Shown piece after piece: positions 8,654 to 16,494 of a DNA stretch of 35,044 nt (the first letter of the stretch is position 1; every line of letters begins with the position of its first letter). The notes under the pieces were generated by a model. It worked only from the letters and a program-made list of their open reading frames with translations. It was not told where the DNA came from and did no database searches. Origin of the DNA: Phycisphaerales bacterium (GTDB taxonomy: Bacteria; Planctomycetota; Phycisphaerae; Phycisphaerales; UBA1924); NCBI GenBank assembly GCA_026647565.1, contig JAPKGU010000018.1, forward strand, positions 1 through 35,044, read 5' to 3'. A program made the translations under genes and the position numbers.

Positions 8654-9273
8654 TCCCGAAGGTCATCTACACGGCCGACTTGTCCGAGTCCCCCGATCGT
8701 CAGCGGCTCGCCGCGTGGAAGCACGCATGGCAGACGCTGCATCCGGAATGGGACGTCGTCACGTTCACGCTTGACAACCGGCCGCCGATCCTGAACCACG
8801 ATCAGTGGCAGCAGACGCTCGACCTCAGCGAGCCCGCGGCGTCGGCGGCTCGGCTGAATCTGCTGCGATACGAAGTGCTCGCCCGCGAGGGCGGCGTATT
8901 CGTCGATCCTGATCACCTGCCGCTGCGCCCGCTCGATGAACTCGTCGCTGGCGTCGGCGCGTTCTGTTCCACGATCGCCAGCCACGGCGCGAGCCGTCCG
9001 CACATGCTCTCGCCATCGGTGCTCGGCGCAACGCGGAACCACCCGATGCTCTGGCATGCGATCCGTGACCTGCCGCACTCGGTGTTGGTGTATCGCGGCG
9101 TGTGGGACCAGAGCGGGCCGGGGTTCCTCACCCGCGTGGTCCGCGACCACGGGCACTTCCGCGACGTTGTGCCGTTCCACTGGGCGCTCTTCGCGCAGGG
9201 CGAAGAAGCCGCTAAGGCTCACGGCGGCGCGTTCGGGTTCGTGACCGGCAAGACCGCGGAGGTCGCGGCTTGA
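8650..9273 (+). CDS. GT32-type glycosyltransferase (sugar-binding DXD protein)
   Basis: This 207-residue protein starts I-P-K-V-I-Y and has the DXD-containing segment G-G-V-F-V-D-P-D-H (D86-P-D88), typical of the Gly_transf_sug family that uses nucleotide sugars with a divalent metal. The A-A-R-L-N-L-L-R-Y-E-V-L block before it also fits. The GTG start overlaps the stop of the Hint gene and has GAGGAGG upstream. It is homologous in layout to the next gene. The likely target is a Ser/Thr-rich protein or a surface polymer; its neighbour, the Ser-rich Hint protein, is the obvious candidate. Confidence 0.82.
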   Translation: MIPKVIYTADLSESPDRQRLAAWKHAWQTLHPEWDVVTFTLDNRPPILNHDQWQQTLDLSEPAASAARLNLLRYEVLAREGGVFVDPDHLPLRPLDELVAGVGAFCSTIASHGASRPHMLSPSVLGATRNHPMLWHAIRDLPHSVLVYRGVWDQSGPGFLTRVVRDHGHFRDVVPFHWALFAQGEEAAKAHGGAFGFVTGKTAEVAA

Positions 9274-9950
9274 GCATCACTGCAATCGCCACCCCAATCC
9301 CGCGAGTCCTTCACCAGATCTGGCTGGGCAAGGGTGAGATGCCCCTGCACCAGCGGCGCTGGCGGCGGCGCTTCGCCGAGATGAACCCGCACTGGGAGAT
9401 GCGGCTGTGGACCGACGACAACCTGCCGCCGATCCTCAACCGCAACGCCTGGGAGGCGTGCGGAAATGTGGGCGGCACGCCCGGCTGCGTGATGCGCTCA
9501 GACATCCTGCGTCTGGAACTCTTGGCCCGCTTCGGCGGCGTCTACCTCGACACGGACGTCAAGCCCGTACGGCCGCTCGACGAGATGTGCCCGCCGGAGG
9601 TGCGAGCGTGGGCGGCCTGCGAACAACTCGACATCGTGTCCAACGCGGCGATGGGGTTCCCGGCCAACCACCCGGCGATGTGGCACGCGGTGGCGATGAT
9701 CGAAGAGTCGTTCTTCGAGCGACGGTACGTCGGCGATCAGGCCGGGCCGGGACTGCTCGCTCGCGTGGTGGCTCAGTACGACGACGTGGCTCTCTACCCG
9801 CCGGCGTACTTCCACCCAACCGTCGGGGAGTCGAAGTCGAATCCCGACGCGAAGCACTTCCTCCTTGCCGCACATCTCTTCGCAGGAACGTGGGTCGAAG
9901 AGAACCGTCCTCGACATGATCGCCTCTGGCTTGCGAATGCCGGTCATTGA
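9270..9950 (+). CDS. GT32-type glycosyltransferase, second copy
   Basis: The 226-residue protein has the full family pattern: I-P-R-V-L-H-Q-I-W-L-G at residues 10-20, M-R-S-D-I-L-R-L-E-L-L just before the metal site, and G-G-V-Y-L-D-T-D (D94-T-D96). It is closer to the canonical GT32/OCH1-like consensus than the gene before it. Start is TTG 9270, overlapping the preceding TGA, with GGAGG at about 9258-9262. The end overlaps the convergent gene at 9944 by seven bases, leaving no room for a terminator. Last gene of the phage-derived run. Confidence 0.87.
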   Translation: MSITAIATPIPRVLHQIWLGKGEMPLHQRRWRRRFAEMNPHWEMRLWTDDNLPPILNRNAWEACGNVGGTPGCVMRSDILRLELLARFGGVYLDTDVKPVRPLDEMCPPEVRAWAACEQLDIVSNAAMGFPANHPAMWHAVAMIEESFFERRYVGDQAGPGLLARVVAQYDDVALYPPAYFHPTVGESKSNPDAKHFLLAAHLFAGTWVEENRPRHDRLWLANAGH

Positions 9951-10915
9951 ACAGCGTGGACCGCCGTCGCGTTGATGACCACCGCCTTGCCGTCTGCCGA
10001 AGCGACTTTGCCGACTACGACCATCTCCGAGAGTTCCTTCAGCCCGCGTCGGCCCTTCATGTCGGTGCGAAGAATCTGACCCTTCGCGTCCACCACCTGG
10101 ACGGTGACGGAGTTGGCGAGAATGTCCTCCTTGGTGTCGCAGCAATAGTCCCAAGGCTTAGAGCACTTGTCGTCGGGGTTTTCGTTACAGGCTTTGAGCC
10201 CTCGGCCCATGAGCGTGAAGACGGCCCGGCCCGCGACGAAGGGCTCCTTGCTGCCGCCGATGCGGCCGCGAAGCACGACCTCGTCACCGACCTTGAGCGT
10301 TCCGGCCCTGCGCGCTTCCGACACGTCCTTGGCGTTCTCCGGCTGCTTCTCCGCGAAGAAGCCGGTGGGCAGCGGGGCCTTGGGAACGTGCATCGAGATC
10401 GCGGTGAGCACGAGCGCATCGGTCCCGTTGGCGGTCTCCACCTTGCCGGTCACGAATACTTCAGCGCCCGGCTTGAGCCCGTGCTGGCCGCTGAGTCCGG
10501 CGCGGAGCGGCTTGCCGCTGGCGTCCACGATCTGCACCGTCGCCCGTCCTTCCGCCGGGATGTCGCACGCGGTGTCGGGCAAGTTGTCCGAGGGCGGGCA
10601 GCAGCCCTTGCGGGTGGACTCATCCACCAGGGTGAACATCGCGCGGTTCTCGACGAAGGCGTCCTTCGACATCGCCACGGTGCCGCGCACCGTGATCGTC
10701 TCGCCCACCTTGGCCGACTTCATCGCGGCGGTGATCTCCAGCGCGTTCGCCGGGAGTTCCTGCTTGAGCATGGTCTTCACATCCGCCACGCTCTTGACCT
10801 GCGCCATCGCCGCCGCGGGTGTCAGCACGCCCATTCCCGCCGCGCCCGCGATCAACATCGCGGCCACCGTCATCGCCCGCATCGATCCCGTCATGCTCAT
10901 CTTCATCGCTTTCAT
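9944..10915 (-). CDS. Exported protein with two tandem Cys-containing OB-like repeats
   Basis: This 323-residue protein has a signal peptide (Met-rich start, hydrophobic core, likely cut after A38). Two related repeats follow, about 67-180 and 205-323. Each begins K-V-G-(E/D)-x-(I/V)-x-(V/L)-R-G and ends with a strand pair containing V-x-V-T/V-G-K-V. Each carries a Cys cluster: G-C-C-P-P...A-C-D in repeat 1 and C-N-E-N-P-D-D-K-C with P-W-D-Y-C-C-D in repeat 2. The pattern of strands suggests OB-folds. The start at 10915 has AAGGAG upstream. A periplasmic metal-binding or redox role is inferred from the Cys clusters and the island context; I know no established function. Confidence 0.75.
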   Translation of the reverse strand: MKAMKMSMTGSMRAMTVAAMLIAGAAGMGVLTPAAAMAQVKSVADVKTMLKQELPANALEITAAMKSAKVGETITVRGTVAMSKDAFVENRAMFTLVDESTRKGCCPPSDNLPDTACDIPAEGRATVQIVDASGKPLRAGLSGQHGLKPGAEVFVTGKVETANGTDALVLTAISMHVPKAPLPTGFFAEKQPENAKDVSEARRAGTLKVGDEVVLRGRIGGSKEPFVAGRAVFTLMGRGLKACNENPDDKCSKPWDYCCDTKEDILANSVTVQVVDAKGQILRTDMKGRRGLKELSEMVVVGKVASADGKAVVINATAVHAVQ

Positions 10916-10990
10916 ATCGAAACTCCTTGCAAAGGTCCTTGGACTCTTGTCGCCCCGCGGCACGCGCCGCGCGGGCACACTCGCAGATCA

Positions 10991-12232
10991 TCACACCGCC
11001 TTGAGCGCGACGGGGATCGTCGGCCTCAGGCAACGGATCGCCGGGGGCAACGCGCCCACGACACCCAGCGCCAGGCCCGTCAGCAGGCCCAGCCCGATCA
11101 CGGTTTCGTCGATCAACAGCCCGAACGCCCCCATTGAGAACCGCACCGCCAGCCCGTCGAGCAGGAAGACGCCGACCGCGCACGCGATCAGCCCGCCCGC
11201 CGCCGTCGCCAGCGTCGATTCCTGGATCATCGACCAGACGATCGCCAGCCGCCGGTAGCCGATGGATTGCAGCGTTCCCAGTTCGCGGATGCGCGAAGCG
11301 AACGCGGCGTACATCGTGTTCAGCCCGCCGAAGAGCCCGCCGACGGCGATCAGCCCCGCCGTCACCCACGCGACGATCTTGATCGGTCCGAAGAAGTTGG
11401 CGAGTTTGCCGTAGTACTCGCGCTCGGTCATGGGGACCAGTTCAAGGTCCGGCCGGGTCTTGGTAAAGGCCGCGATATCACCGAAGTCGGCCCCCTCGCC
11501 CGTCGCCTCGTTGTAAGGGTCGAGCGTGAGGACCACACACGAAATGGTCTCGCGCTTGGTGGCGGTCATGAGATCCGCCAGCGGCAGCCACACCTCCGCC
11601 TCGACGACCGTCCCCGGCGCGCTAAAGCGCCCGACGATCGTCCACGGGCGGCCGTCGAGCACGAGCGCCTTGCCGACGCTTACTTCGCTCTCAGCAACGC
11701 CCAGCACCGTCCCGGCCATGCGCCCCACCATGACCTCGTCCGCTCCCGACGCGGGCCAGCGGCCCTCGACCAGCGACACCGACTCGTGCACGAGCGCCGC
11801 CGCGGGCGTGACGCCGCGCAGCATGACCTGCCGATCCCCCGTCCCGCTCGCCGCCGGGCTCGCGCCGCTCTCGCCCGTCGATGTCCCGGCCGCCCCCGCC
11901 GCACCCACGCCCACCGGCAGCATGACGTGGACCTCGGGCGAGACGTACGCCACGCCCGCGCGGGCACGGATGCCCGGCACGCTGGCCGCCAGCACCCCCG
12001 GCGTCGCGGCGGGAATCTCGGAGCGCTCGACGCTCTCCTCGCTCCCCGCGCCCAGCAGGATGACGTTGTGCTCCCCGCCGGTGGCGCGCAGCGCGGTGCT
12101 CATGCCGCGCACGAACCCGCCCGCGACCAGGATGAGCAGCACCACCATCGCCGCCCCGGCGACGGACAGGAACAGCCGCGAAGGAGAGCGCCCAAGATTG
12201 CGGACGGCGTATGCAAACGGAAGAAGTCTCAT
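10991..12232 (-). CDS. ABC transporter permease, FtsX/MacB type
   Basis: This 413-residue permease has one N-terminal membrane helix (about 18-41), a large periplasmic domain and three helices at the C-terminus, the MacB/LolC/FtsX layout. The segment R-I-R-E-L-G-T-L-Q-S-I-G-Y-R is the cytoplasmic coupling loop that contacts the ATPase. ATG 12232 is preferred, with GAGGA just upstream and 11 bases after the preceding permease stop; the longer reading would overlap that gene. The periplasmic domain holds a Gly/Ala/Ser-rich insertion (about residues 110-135). It works with the partner permease and ATPase upstream; substrate unknown. Confidence 0.87.
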   Translation of the reverse strand: MRLLPFAYAVRNLGRSPSRLFLSVAGAAMVVLLILVAGGFVRGMSTALRATGGEHNVILLGAGSEESVERSEIPAATPGVLAASVPGIRARAGVAYVSPEVHVMLPVGVGAAGAAGTSTGESGASPAASGTGDRQVMLRGVTPAAALVHESVSLVEGRWPASGADEVMVGRMAGTVLGVAESEVSVGKALVLDGRPWTIVGRFSAPGTVVEAEVWLPLADLMTATKRETISCVVLTLDPYNEATGEGADFGDIAAFTKTRPDLELVPMTEREYYGKLANFFGPIKIVAWVTAGLIAVGGLFGGLNTMYAAFASRIRELGTLQSIGYRRLAIVWSMIQESTLATAAGGLIACAVGVFLLDGLAVRFSMGAFGLLIDETVIGLGLLTGLALGVVGALPPAIRCLRPTIPVALKAV

Positions 12233-12243
12233 AGGTTCCTCTT

Positions 12244-13407
12244 TCACACCGCCCGGAAGCACGATGCGATCTCACGCCGCCCGGCCCGCCACGCGGGCAC
12301 CAGGCCCGCCACGATCCCCACGCCCGCCGAGATGACCAGGCCCAGGGCCATGACCGACCACGACGCGCTCATGCCGATCGACAGCCCCTCCTGCGAGAGA
12401 ATGAAGTTGCCGAAGTGGACCACCGCCAGGGCAGTGCCCGTGCCCAGCGCGCCCCCGAGCAGGCCGATGAGCATCCCCTCGCTCACGATCAGACGGGCGA
12501 TGAGCCCCGAGCGGAACCCCAGCGTCTGGAGCACGGCGTGCTCCTTGATGCGGTCCTGCACGCTGAGCACGATAGCGTTGGCGACCAGCGCCAGCACGGC
12601 GGCGAGGCACCCCCAGCCCAGCCACTGCGTGAACTTCACGATCTCCACGATGTCGGCCCCGGCCTGCGCGACGAAGGCCTTCTCGGGGCTGGTCATCGTC
12701 GGGTCGGCCTCGGACGCGAACTCGGCGTCGATCGCCTCGGCCACCTGCTCCATCTTCGCGGGATCATCCACGCGCACGGTGAACTGCGTGACGCTGCCCA
12801 GCCCGCCGCCCTTGCCCGCGGCCTGCTGAAGGAAGTCGAGGTGGACATAGGCCACGTTCTGGTCCTGCGGCTCGGAGGAGCGGATGATCCCCGCGACCGT
12901 GACGGTGATGCCCGAGGCGTCGAAGGATTGGCCGACCTGGAAGCCGCGCCGCGCGGCGAGCGTTTCGCCCACCAAGGCCGAGTCCGAGCGCTTCTCCCAC
13001 TCGGCGACCGAGCCGGCGATTGTCTGCCACTTGCTGGCCCAGCCCGCGGGCCCGGCCAACTCCTCACGGGGCACGCCCCGGAACGTGACCACGTCCAGCG
13101 AGGCCCGGCAGTTGTTGACCACGATCTTGACCGGCACCGCGCTGACCACGCCGGGGATCTTCTCGATCCGGTCCACGTAGAACTGCGGGAGGCGGCTGGC
13201 GGCGGGGCAGAAGCGGTTCTCGCGGTAGACCACGAGAGTCGTGTCCCCCGCGGCGGCCTGCGTCGAGCGGCGCACGCCCTCCTGCAGCGTCTGCACCGCG
13301 ATGAAGAGGAACATGGCAATGGCGACGCCCGAGAGCGTGAGCACGCTGCGGACGCGGTGCCGCCAGAGTTGCTTCACGACGACGGGGATGAACTTGGGCG
13401 CGATCAT
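12244..13407 (-). CDS. ABC transporter permease, FtsX/MacB type (partner)
   Basis: The 387-residue permease has a first helix at about 19-41 (L-T-L-S-G-V-A-I-A-M-F-L-F-I-A-V), a periplasmic domain with two Cys (R-F-C-P-A-A and N-N-C-R-A-S), and three C-terminal helices. The coupling loop is I-K-E-H-A-V-L-Q-T-L-G-F-R. AGGAGG precedes the ATG, and the gap to the ATPase stop is three bases, so the two are surely co-transcribed. Two different permease genes next to one ATPase gene resemble LolCDE or MacB-like heterodimers. The transported substrate cannot be read from sequence. Confidence 0.88.
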   Translation of the reverse strand: MIAPKFIPVVVKQLWRHRVRSVLTLSGVAIAMFLFIAVQTLQEGVRRSTQAAAGDTTLVVYRENRFCPAASRLPQFYVDRIEKIPGVVSAVPVKIVVNNCRASLDVVTFRGVPREELAGPAGWASKWQTIAGSVAEWEKRSDSALVGETLAARRGFQVGQSFDASGITVTVAGIIRSSEPQDQNVAYVHLDFLQQAAGKGGGLGSVTQFTVRVDDPAKMEQVAEAIDAEFASEADPTMTSPEKAFVAQAGADIVEIVKFTQWLGWGCLAAVLALVANAIVLSVQDRIKEHAVLQTLGFRSGLIARLIVSEGMLIGLLGGALGTGTALAVVHFGNFILSQEGLSIGMSASWSVMALGLVISAGVGIVAGLVPAWRAGRREIASCFRAV

Positions 13408-13410
13408 GGT

Positions 13411-14172
13411 TCAGGCCTCCTGGGGAACGAGGGCCGCGCGGCGGGCGGCGAGGTGTTCTGCTTCGACCAGACGGCCCTTCTCCAGGTGCAGCGTCCTCGT
13501 GGCGTAGGCCGCGCTCTTGGCGTCGTGGGTCACGATGATGAGGGTCTTGCCCAGGTCCTCGCACAGCCGCGTCATGAGGTCCATGATGGCGGCGGCGGAC
13601 TCCTGGTCGAGGTCGCCGGTGGGCTCGTCGCCGACGATGATGGTCGGGTCGGTGACGATGGCCCGCGCGATGGCGACGCGCTGCTCCTGGCCGCCCGAGA
13701 GTTGCCGCGGGTAGTGATCGTGGCGGTCGGCGATTCCGACAAGCTGCATGGCGGTCTGCACCTTCTCGTGCCGGTCCTTGGCGGACATGCGGTGCAGCAG
13801 CAGCGGCAGTTCGACGTTCTCGTAGGCCGTGAGCACCGGCACGAGGTTGTAGAGCTGGAACACATAGCCCACATTCACGCTCCGCCAGTCGGCGAGTTTG
13901 GACCGCGAGAGTGTTGCGATGTCGGTGCCCCCGATGACAAGTTGTCCGCCGCTGGGCCGGTCGATCCCTGCGATGAGATTCAGGAGCGTGGTCTTGCCGC
14001 TGCCCGAGGGGCCCATGAGGGCGAGGAAGTCGCCCGCGGGCACGTCGAGGTCGAGTTCCTGCAAGGGGGTGATGGTGTTGTCGCCCTTCTTGTAGGTCTT
14101 GGTGAGCCGGCGGCACTGGATGAGCGGCGGGCCTGACGGGGAGGTTCTTGGGTGAGCGTTGTTGGTCGTCAT
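13411..14172 (-). CDS. ABC transporter ATPase, LolD/MacB type
   Basis: The 253-residue ATPase has Walker A G-P-S-G-S-G-K-T-T (54-62), signature L-S-G-G-Q-E-Q (158-164), Walker B I-I-V-G-D-E-P (E183) and switch His216. The Q-x-Y-N-L-V-P-V-L-T-A-x-E-N-V stretch is typical of the LolD/MacB subgroup, which powers mechanotransmission rather than import. ATG 14172 was chosen; a GTG 48 bases upstream (14220) has no ribosome binding site. It lies three bases before the first permease gene and 54 bases after the adaptor gene. Confidence 0.93.
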   Translation of the reverse strand: MTTNNAHPRTSPSGPPLIQCRRLTKTYKKGDNTITPLQELDLDVPAGDFLALMGPSGSGKTTLLNLIAGIDRPSGGQLVIGGTDIATLSRSKLADWRSVNVGYVFQLYNLVPVLTAYENVELPLLLHRMSAKDRHEKVQTAMQLVGIADRHDHYPRQLSGGQEQRVAIARAIVTDPTIIVGDEPTGDLDQESAAAIMDLMTRLCEDLGKTLIIVTHDAKSAAYATRTLHLEKGRLVEAEHLAARRAALVPQEA

Positions 14173-14226
14173 GGGGAATCTCGCTGGTGCGGCGCGTTTG
14201 CCGCGGAGTTGTTCTGGCACTGGGTG

Positions 14227-15789
14227 TTACGGGGTTGAGGAGGCGGGTTCCGAGGCGGCGGTGGTGCGTTCGCCCAGCACTTTGAGCCGCGTGCCGTCTT
14301 GAATCGCGGGCGCGGCGGGCGGGTCAAGGATGATCCGGTCGGTGAGGCGGAGTCCGCTCGTCACGGCGGTGAACCCGTCGTCGGTGGAAGGGACGATGGC
14401 GATGTCGCGGCGACGGGCGACGGGGCCCCCGCCGGAGGTGTCCACGACCCAGACTTGGCCCTTGCCGTCACTGGCCACGGTCACGGCGGCCGTTCGGACG
14501 AGGAGCGTCATGGTGCCGGTGTCATGGAGGCCGCCGCTCACGCTTCCGCCGTTCGCGGCGCTGCGGCGCTGCGAGGCGCTGGCGGACGCGTGGAACTTGA
14601 CGCGCGTGAGCATCTCGGGCTTGAGCACGGGCGAGGGCGCGTCGAGGGCCACCTTGAACTGCACGGTGTTCCGCTGGATGTTGGCCTCGTGGACCACCCG
14701 CGAGACCACGCCGCTGAAGGCCTGGTCGGCGAGCGCCTCGGTGGTGACCGTCGCGCGCGTGCCGACGCCGACCTTGGCCGCGTCCGCCAGGGGCACGTCC
14801 ACGCGCACCTGCAACTTCGCGGGGTCATAGACCCGCAGGACCGCGCCGGTCATGCCGCCGCTCGCGGTCCCTTCGCCGCTCTTGCTCCCCATGCTGATGC
14901 GAGAACCCGGCTCGACCAGTCGCGCAAGCACCACGCCCGCCACGGGCGAGCGCACCTCCGTGCGAGCAAGCCGCAGCGCGGCCTCGTCGCGGAACACATG
15001 GGCGGCGGCGTGGGCCGCCTCCGCCTGCGCGAGCGCGGCCCGGGCTTCGCTCACCACCTTCTCCGCCGTCGCGACCTTCGCCTCCAGGCCGGAGAGCCGG
15101 ATCTCCATGCGCCGGAAAGTCCCTTCGCTGAGCCCGCCCGCGGCGACCAGGTCGCGCTTGCTGTTGACCTCGTCACGCAGCTCGTTGGCGGCGGTGCGCT
15201 CGACCTCCACCTGCGACTCGGCGGTTGCCAGAGACGCGCGGGCGCGGGCGACGTCCGTGTCGCGCTCGGCGACGGTCGCCTCGGCCGCGCGCAGGGTGAG
15301 CCGCGCATCCTCGTCGATGAGATGGGCGACGGTCTGGCCCGCTTCGATTCGCTCGCCTTCGAGCACCAGCACGTCGCGCACCACGCCCTCGGCCAGCGCC
15401 GGCACGCTTACCGCGAACGGCGCGGGCTCGATCCAGCCCGGGGCCTGCACGATGGCCGGGCCGAGGGGCGCATCCTGCGGCACCTCTTCCGACGCGTGTG
15501 CTGAGTTGGGAGCAGGGTTGGGGTCCGCCGCTTGGACGCTCTCCTTTGGAATCGCGGCGGCCACATGCACCGCCAGCTGCGGCTGGATCGCATCGCGGGC
15601 GGAATACGCGAGCAGGCCACCGGTCGCCAGCAGCACGGCGGCGGGAATGAGCAGGCGCGTCGCCCAGCGCGCCTTGGGGCGCGCGATGACGGTGGTGCTC
15701 CCCGCTGATGGCGGTGGGGACTGGACGTTGAACGGGGTGGCGTGCGGGCCTCGACGGAGCGCCCGCAGATCGGTCTGCGTGGTAGCCAT
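14227..15789 (-). CDS. HlyD/MacA-type membrane fusion protein
   Basis: This 520-residue adaptor has a short cytoplasmic N-terminus, one membrane anchor (about 44-63), a lipoyl-like half, a long coiled coil of Ala/Glu/Arg-rich heptads (about 160-270), the second lipoyl half (V-R-S-P-V-A-G-V-V-L) and a beta-barrel/membrane-proximal region. It would link the ABC permeases to an outer-membrane factor; the CusC-like factor 12 kb upstream in the same island is a possible partner. Start ATG 15789 has AGGAA in front and avoids a 26-residue extension. The C-terminal half contains an inserted Ser/Gly segment (about 415-430). Confidence 0.87.
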   Translation of the reverse strand: MATTQTDLRALRRGPHATPFNVQSPPPSAGSTTVIARPKARWATRLLIPAAVLLATGGLLAYSARDAIQPQLAVHVAAAIPKESVQAADPNPAPNSAHASEEVPQDAPLGPAIVQAPGWIEPAPFAVSVPALAEGVVRDVLVLEGERIEAGQTVAHLIDEDARLTLRAAEATVAERDTDVARARASLATAESQVEVERTAANELRDEVNSKRDLVAAGGLSEGTFRRMEIRLSGLEAKVATAEKVVSEARAALAQAEAAHAAAHVFRDEAALRLARTEVRSPVAGVVLARLVEPGSRISMGSKSGEGTASGGMTGAVLRVYDPAKLQVRVDVPLADAAKVGVGTRATVTTEALADQAFSGVVSRVVHEANIQRNTVQFKVALDAPSPVLKPEMLTRVKFHASASASQRRSAANGGSVSGGLHDTGTMTLLVRTAAVTVASDGKGQVWVVDTSGGGPVARRRDIAIVPSTDDGFTAVTSGLRLTDRIILDPPAAPAIQDGTRLKVLGERTTAASEPASSTP

Positions 15790-15900
15790 AAGTGGTTCCT
15801 GCACTGCAAGGGCGACCGGGAGGGGGATACGGAACCCGGGCGCGTCAAGCGAAGGCATGCCTCGCACGTTCGGGGTGAAGCCGATCGCGCGAGGCTGATG

Positions 15901-15926
15901 CGGACGCGCACGACAAGGCGCGTCCG
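15901..15926 (-). terminator. GC-rich hairpin downstream of the Cys-rich gene
   Basis: Perfect 9-bp arms, CGGACGCGC and GCGCGTCCG, flank an 8-base loop. The hairpin lies 13 bases past the TAG of the gene ending at 15940 and 111 bases before the adaptor start. No U-run follows on the minus strand, so it could end transcription only inefficiently or protect a 3' end. Confidence 0.5.
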
Positions 15927-15939
15927 TTGCAGGATGTGG

Positions 15940-16461
15940 CTAGACCAGCAGCGCGCAGTACCACCGCTGCGCATCGCGGTTGGCTTTCAAGTGTGGTGGG
16001 CTTTTGGCCCAGCCGGGCGGACGCGACGCGAGATTGGTCTCGGGCGCATCAATCGTCCACAGCACGGTGAGTGCGAAGGTCGCCAGCGCGTTCCATTGCT
16101 GCTCGAAGGCCGGGAGACGTGCCTCGGCGTTGACGCCTGTGCCGGTGGATGTGCCTTGGCACGATGGGCAGGACGGACACTTGCCGGGATGAGACGGCTG
16201 GTCTTGGCCGGGCTGATCCTGAGATTGGTCCTGCGGGTCGTCCTGCGATTGATCCGAGCACGGCTGTTCCGCCGGCCTTTCGTCCGACCCCGCACCACCG
16301 TCACACCCGCCGCAGCAGGAGTCCGACACGGCCGTGGAGACATGTCCCCCGGAACACGCCCCGCCCGCGAGCGCGGCCGCCTGGCAGCAGCACAGCGGCG
16401 TGACCACGCCGATGAGCAGGGCAACCAGGATGCGGAGCAAGGGGTGACGCATGATGCTCAT
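15940..16461 (-). CDS. Small Cys-rich exported protein
   Basis: The 173-residue product has an N-terminal hydrophobic segment (L-R-I-L-V-A-L-L-I-G-V-V-T-P-L) leading to C-C-C-Q, then Cys clusters S-C-C-G-G-C-D and K-C-P-S-C-P-S-C, with an Asp/Gln-rich stretch (D-Q-S-Q-D-D-P-Q-D) between them. A second hydrophobic segment lies near residue 130. Function unknown; periplasmic or membrane-bound metal binding is likely from the Cys content and the position just after the P-type ATPase. ATG 16461 is chosen with low certainty; TTG 16476 and ATG 16452 are alternatives and no clear ribosome binding site decides between them. Confidence 0.65.
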   Translation of the reverse strand: MSIMRHPLLRILVALLIGVVTPLCCCQAAALAGGACSGGHVSTAVSDSCCGGCDGGAGSDERPAEQPCSDQSQDDPQDQSQDQPGQDQPSHPGKCPSCPSCQGTSTGTGVNAEARLPAFEQQWNALATFALTVLWTIDAPETNLASRPPGWAKSPPHLKANRDAQRWYCALLV

Positions 16462-16494
16462 GAGTATATCGGCCAAACGAACGCCGGATTCACG

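Noticed and set aside
11267-14136. Two long plus-strand frames (11267-12829 and 12415-14136) over the ABC genes
   Set aside because: Arg/His-rich shadows; the minus strand carries intact permease and ATPase genes with ribosome binding sites.
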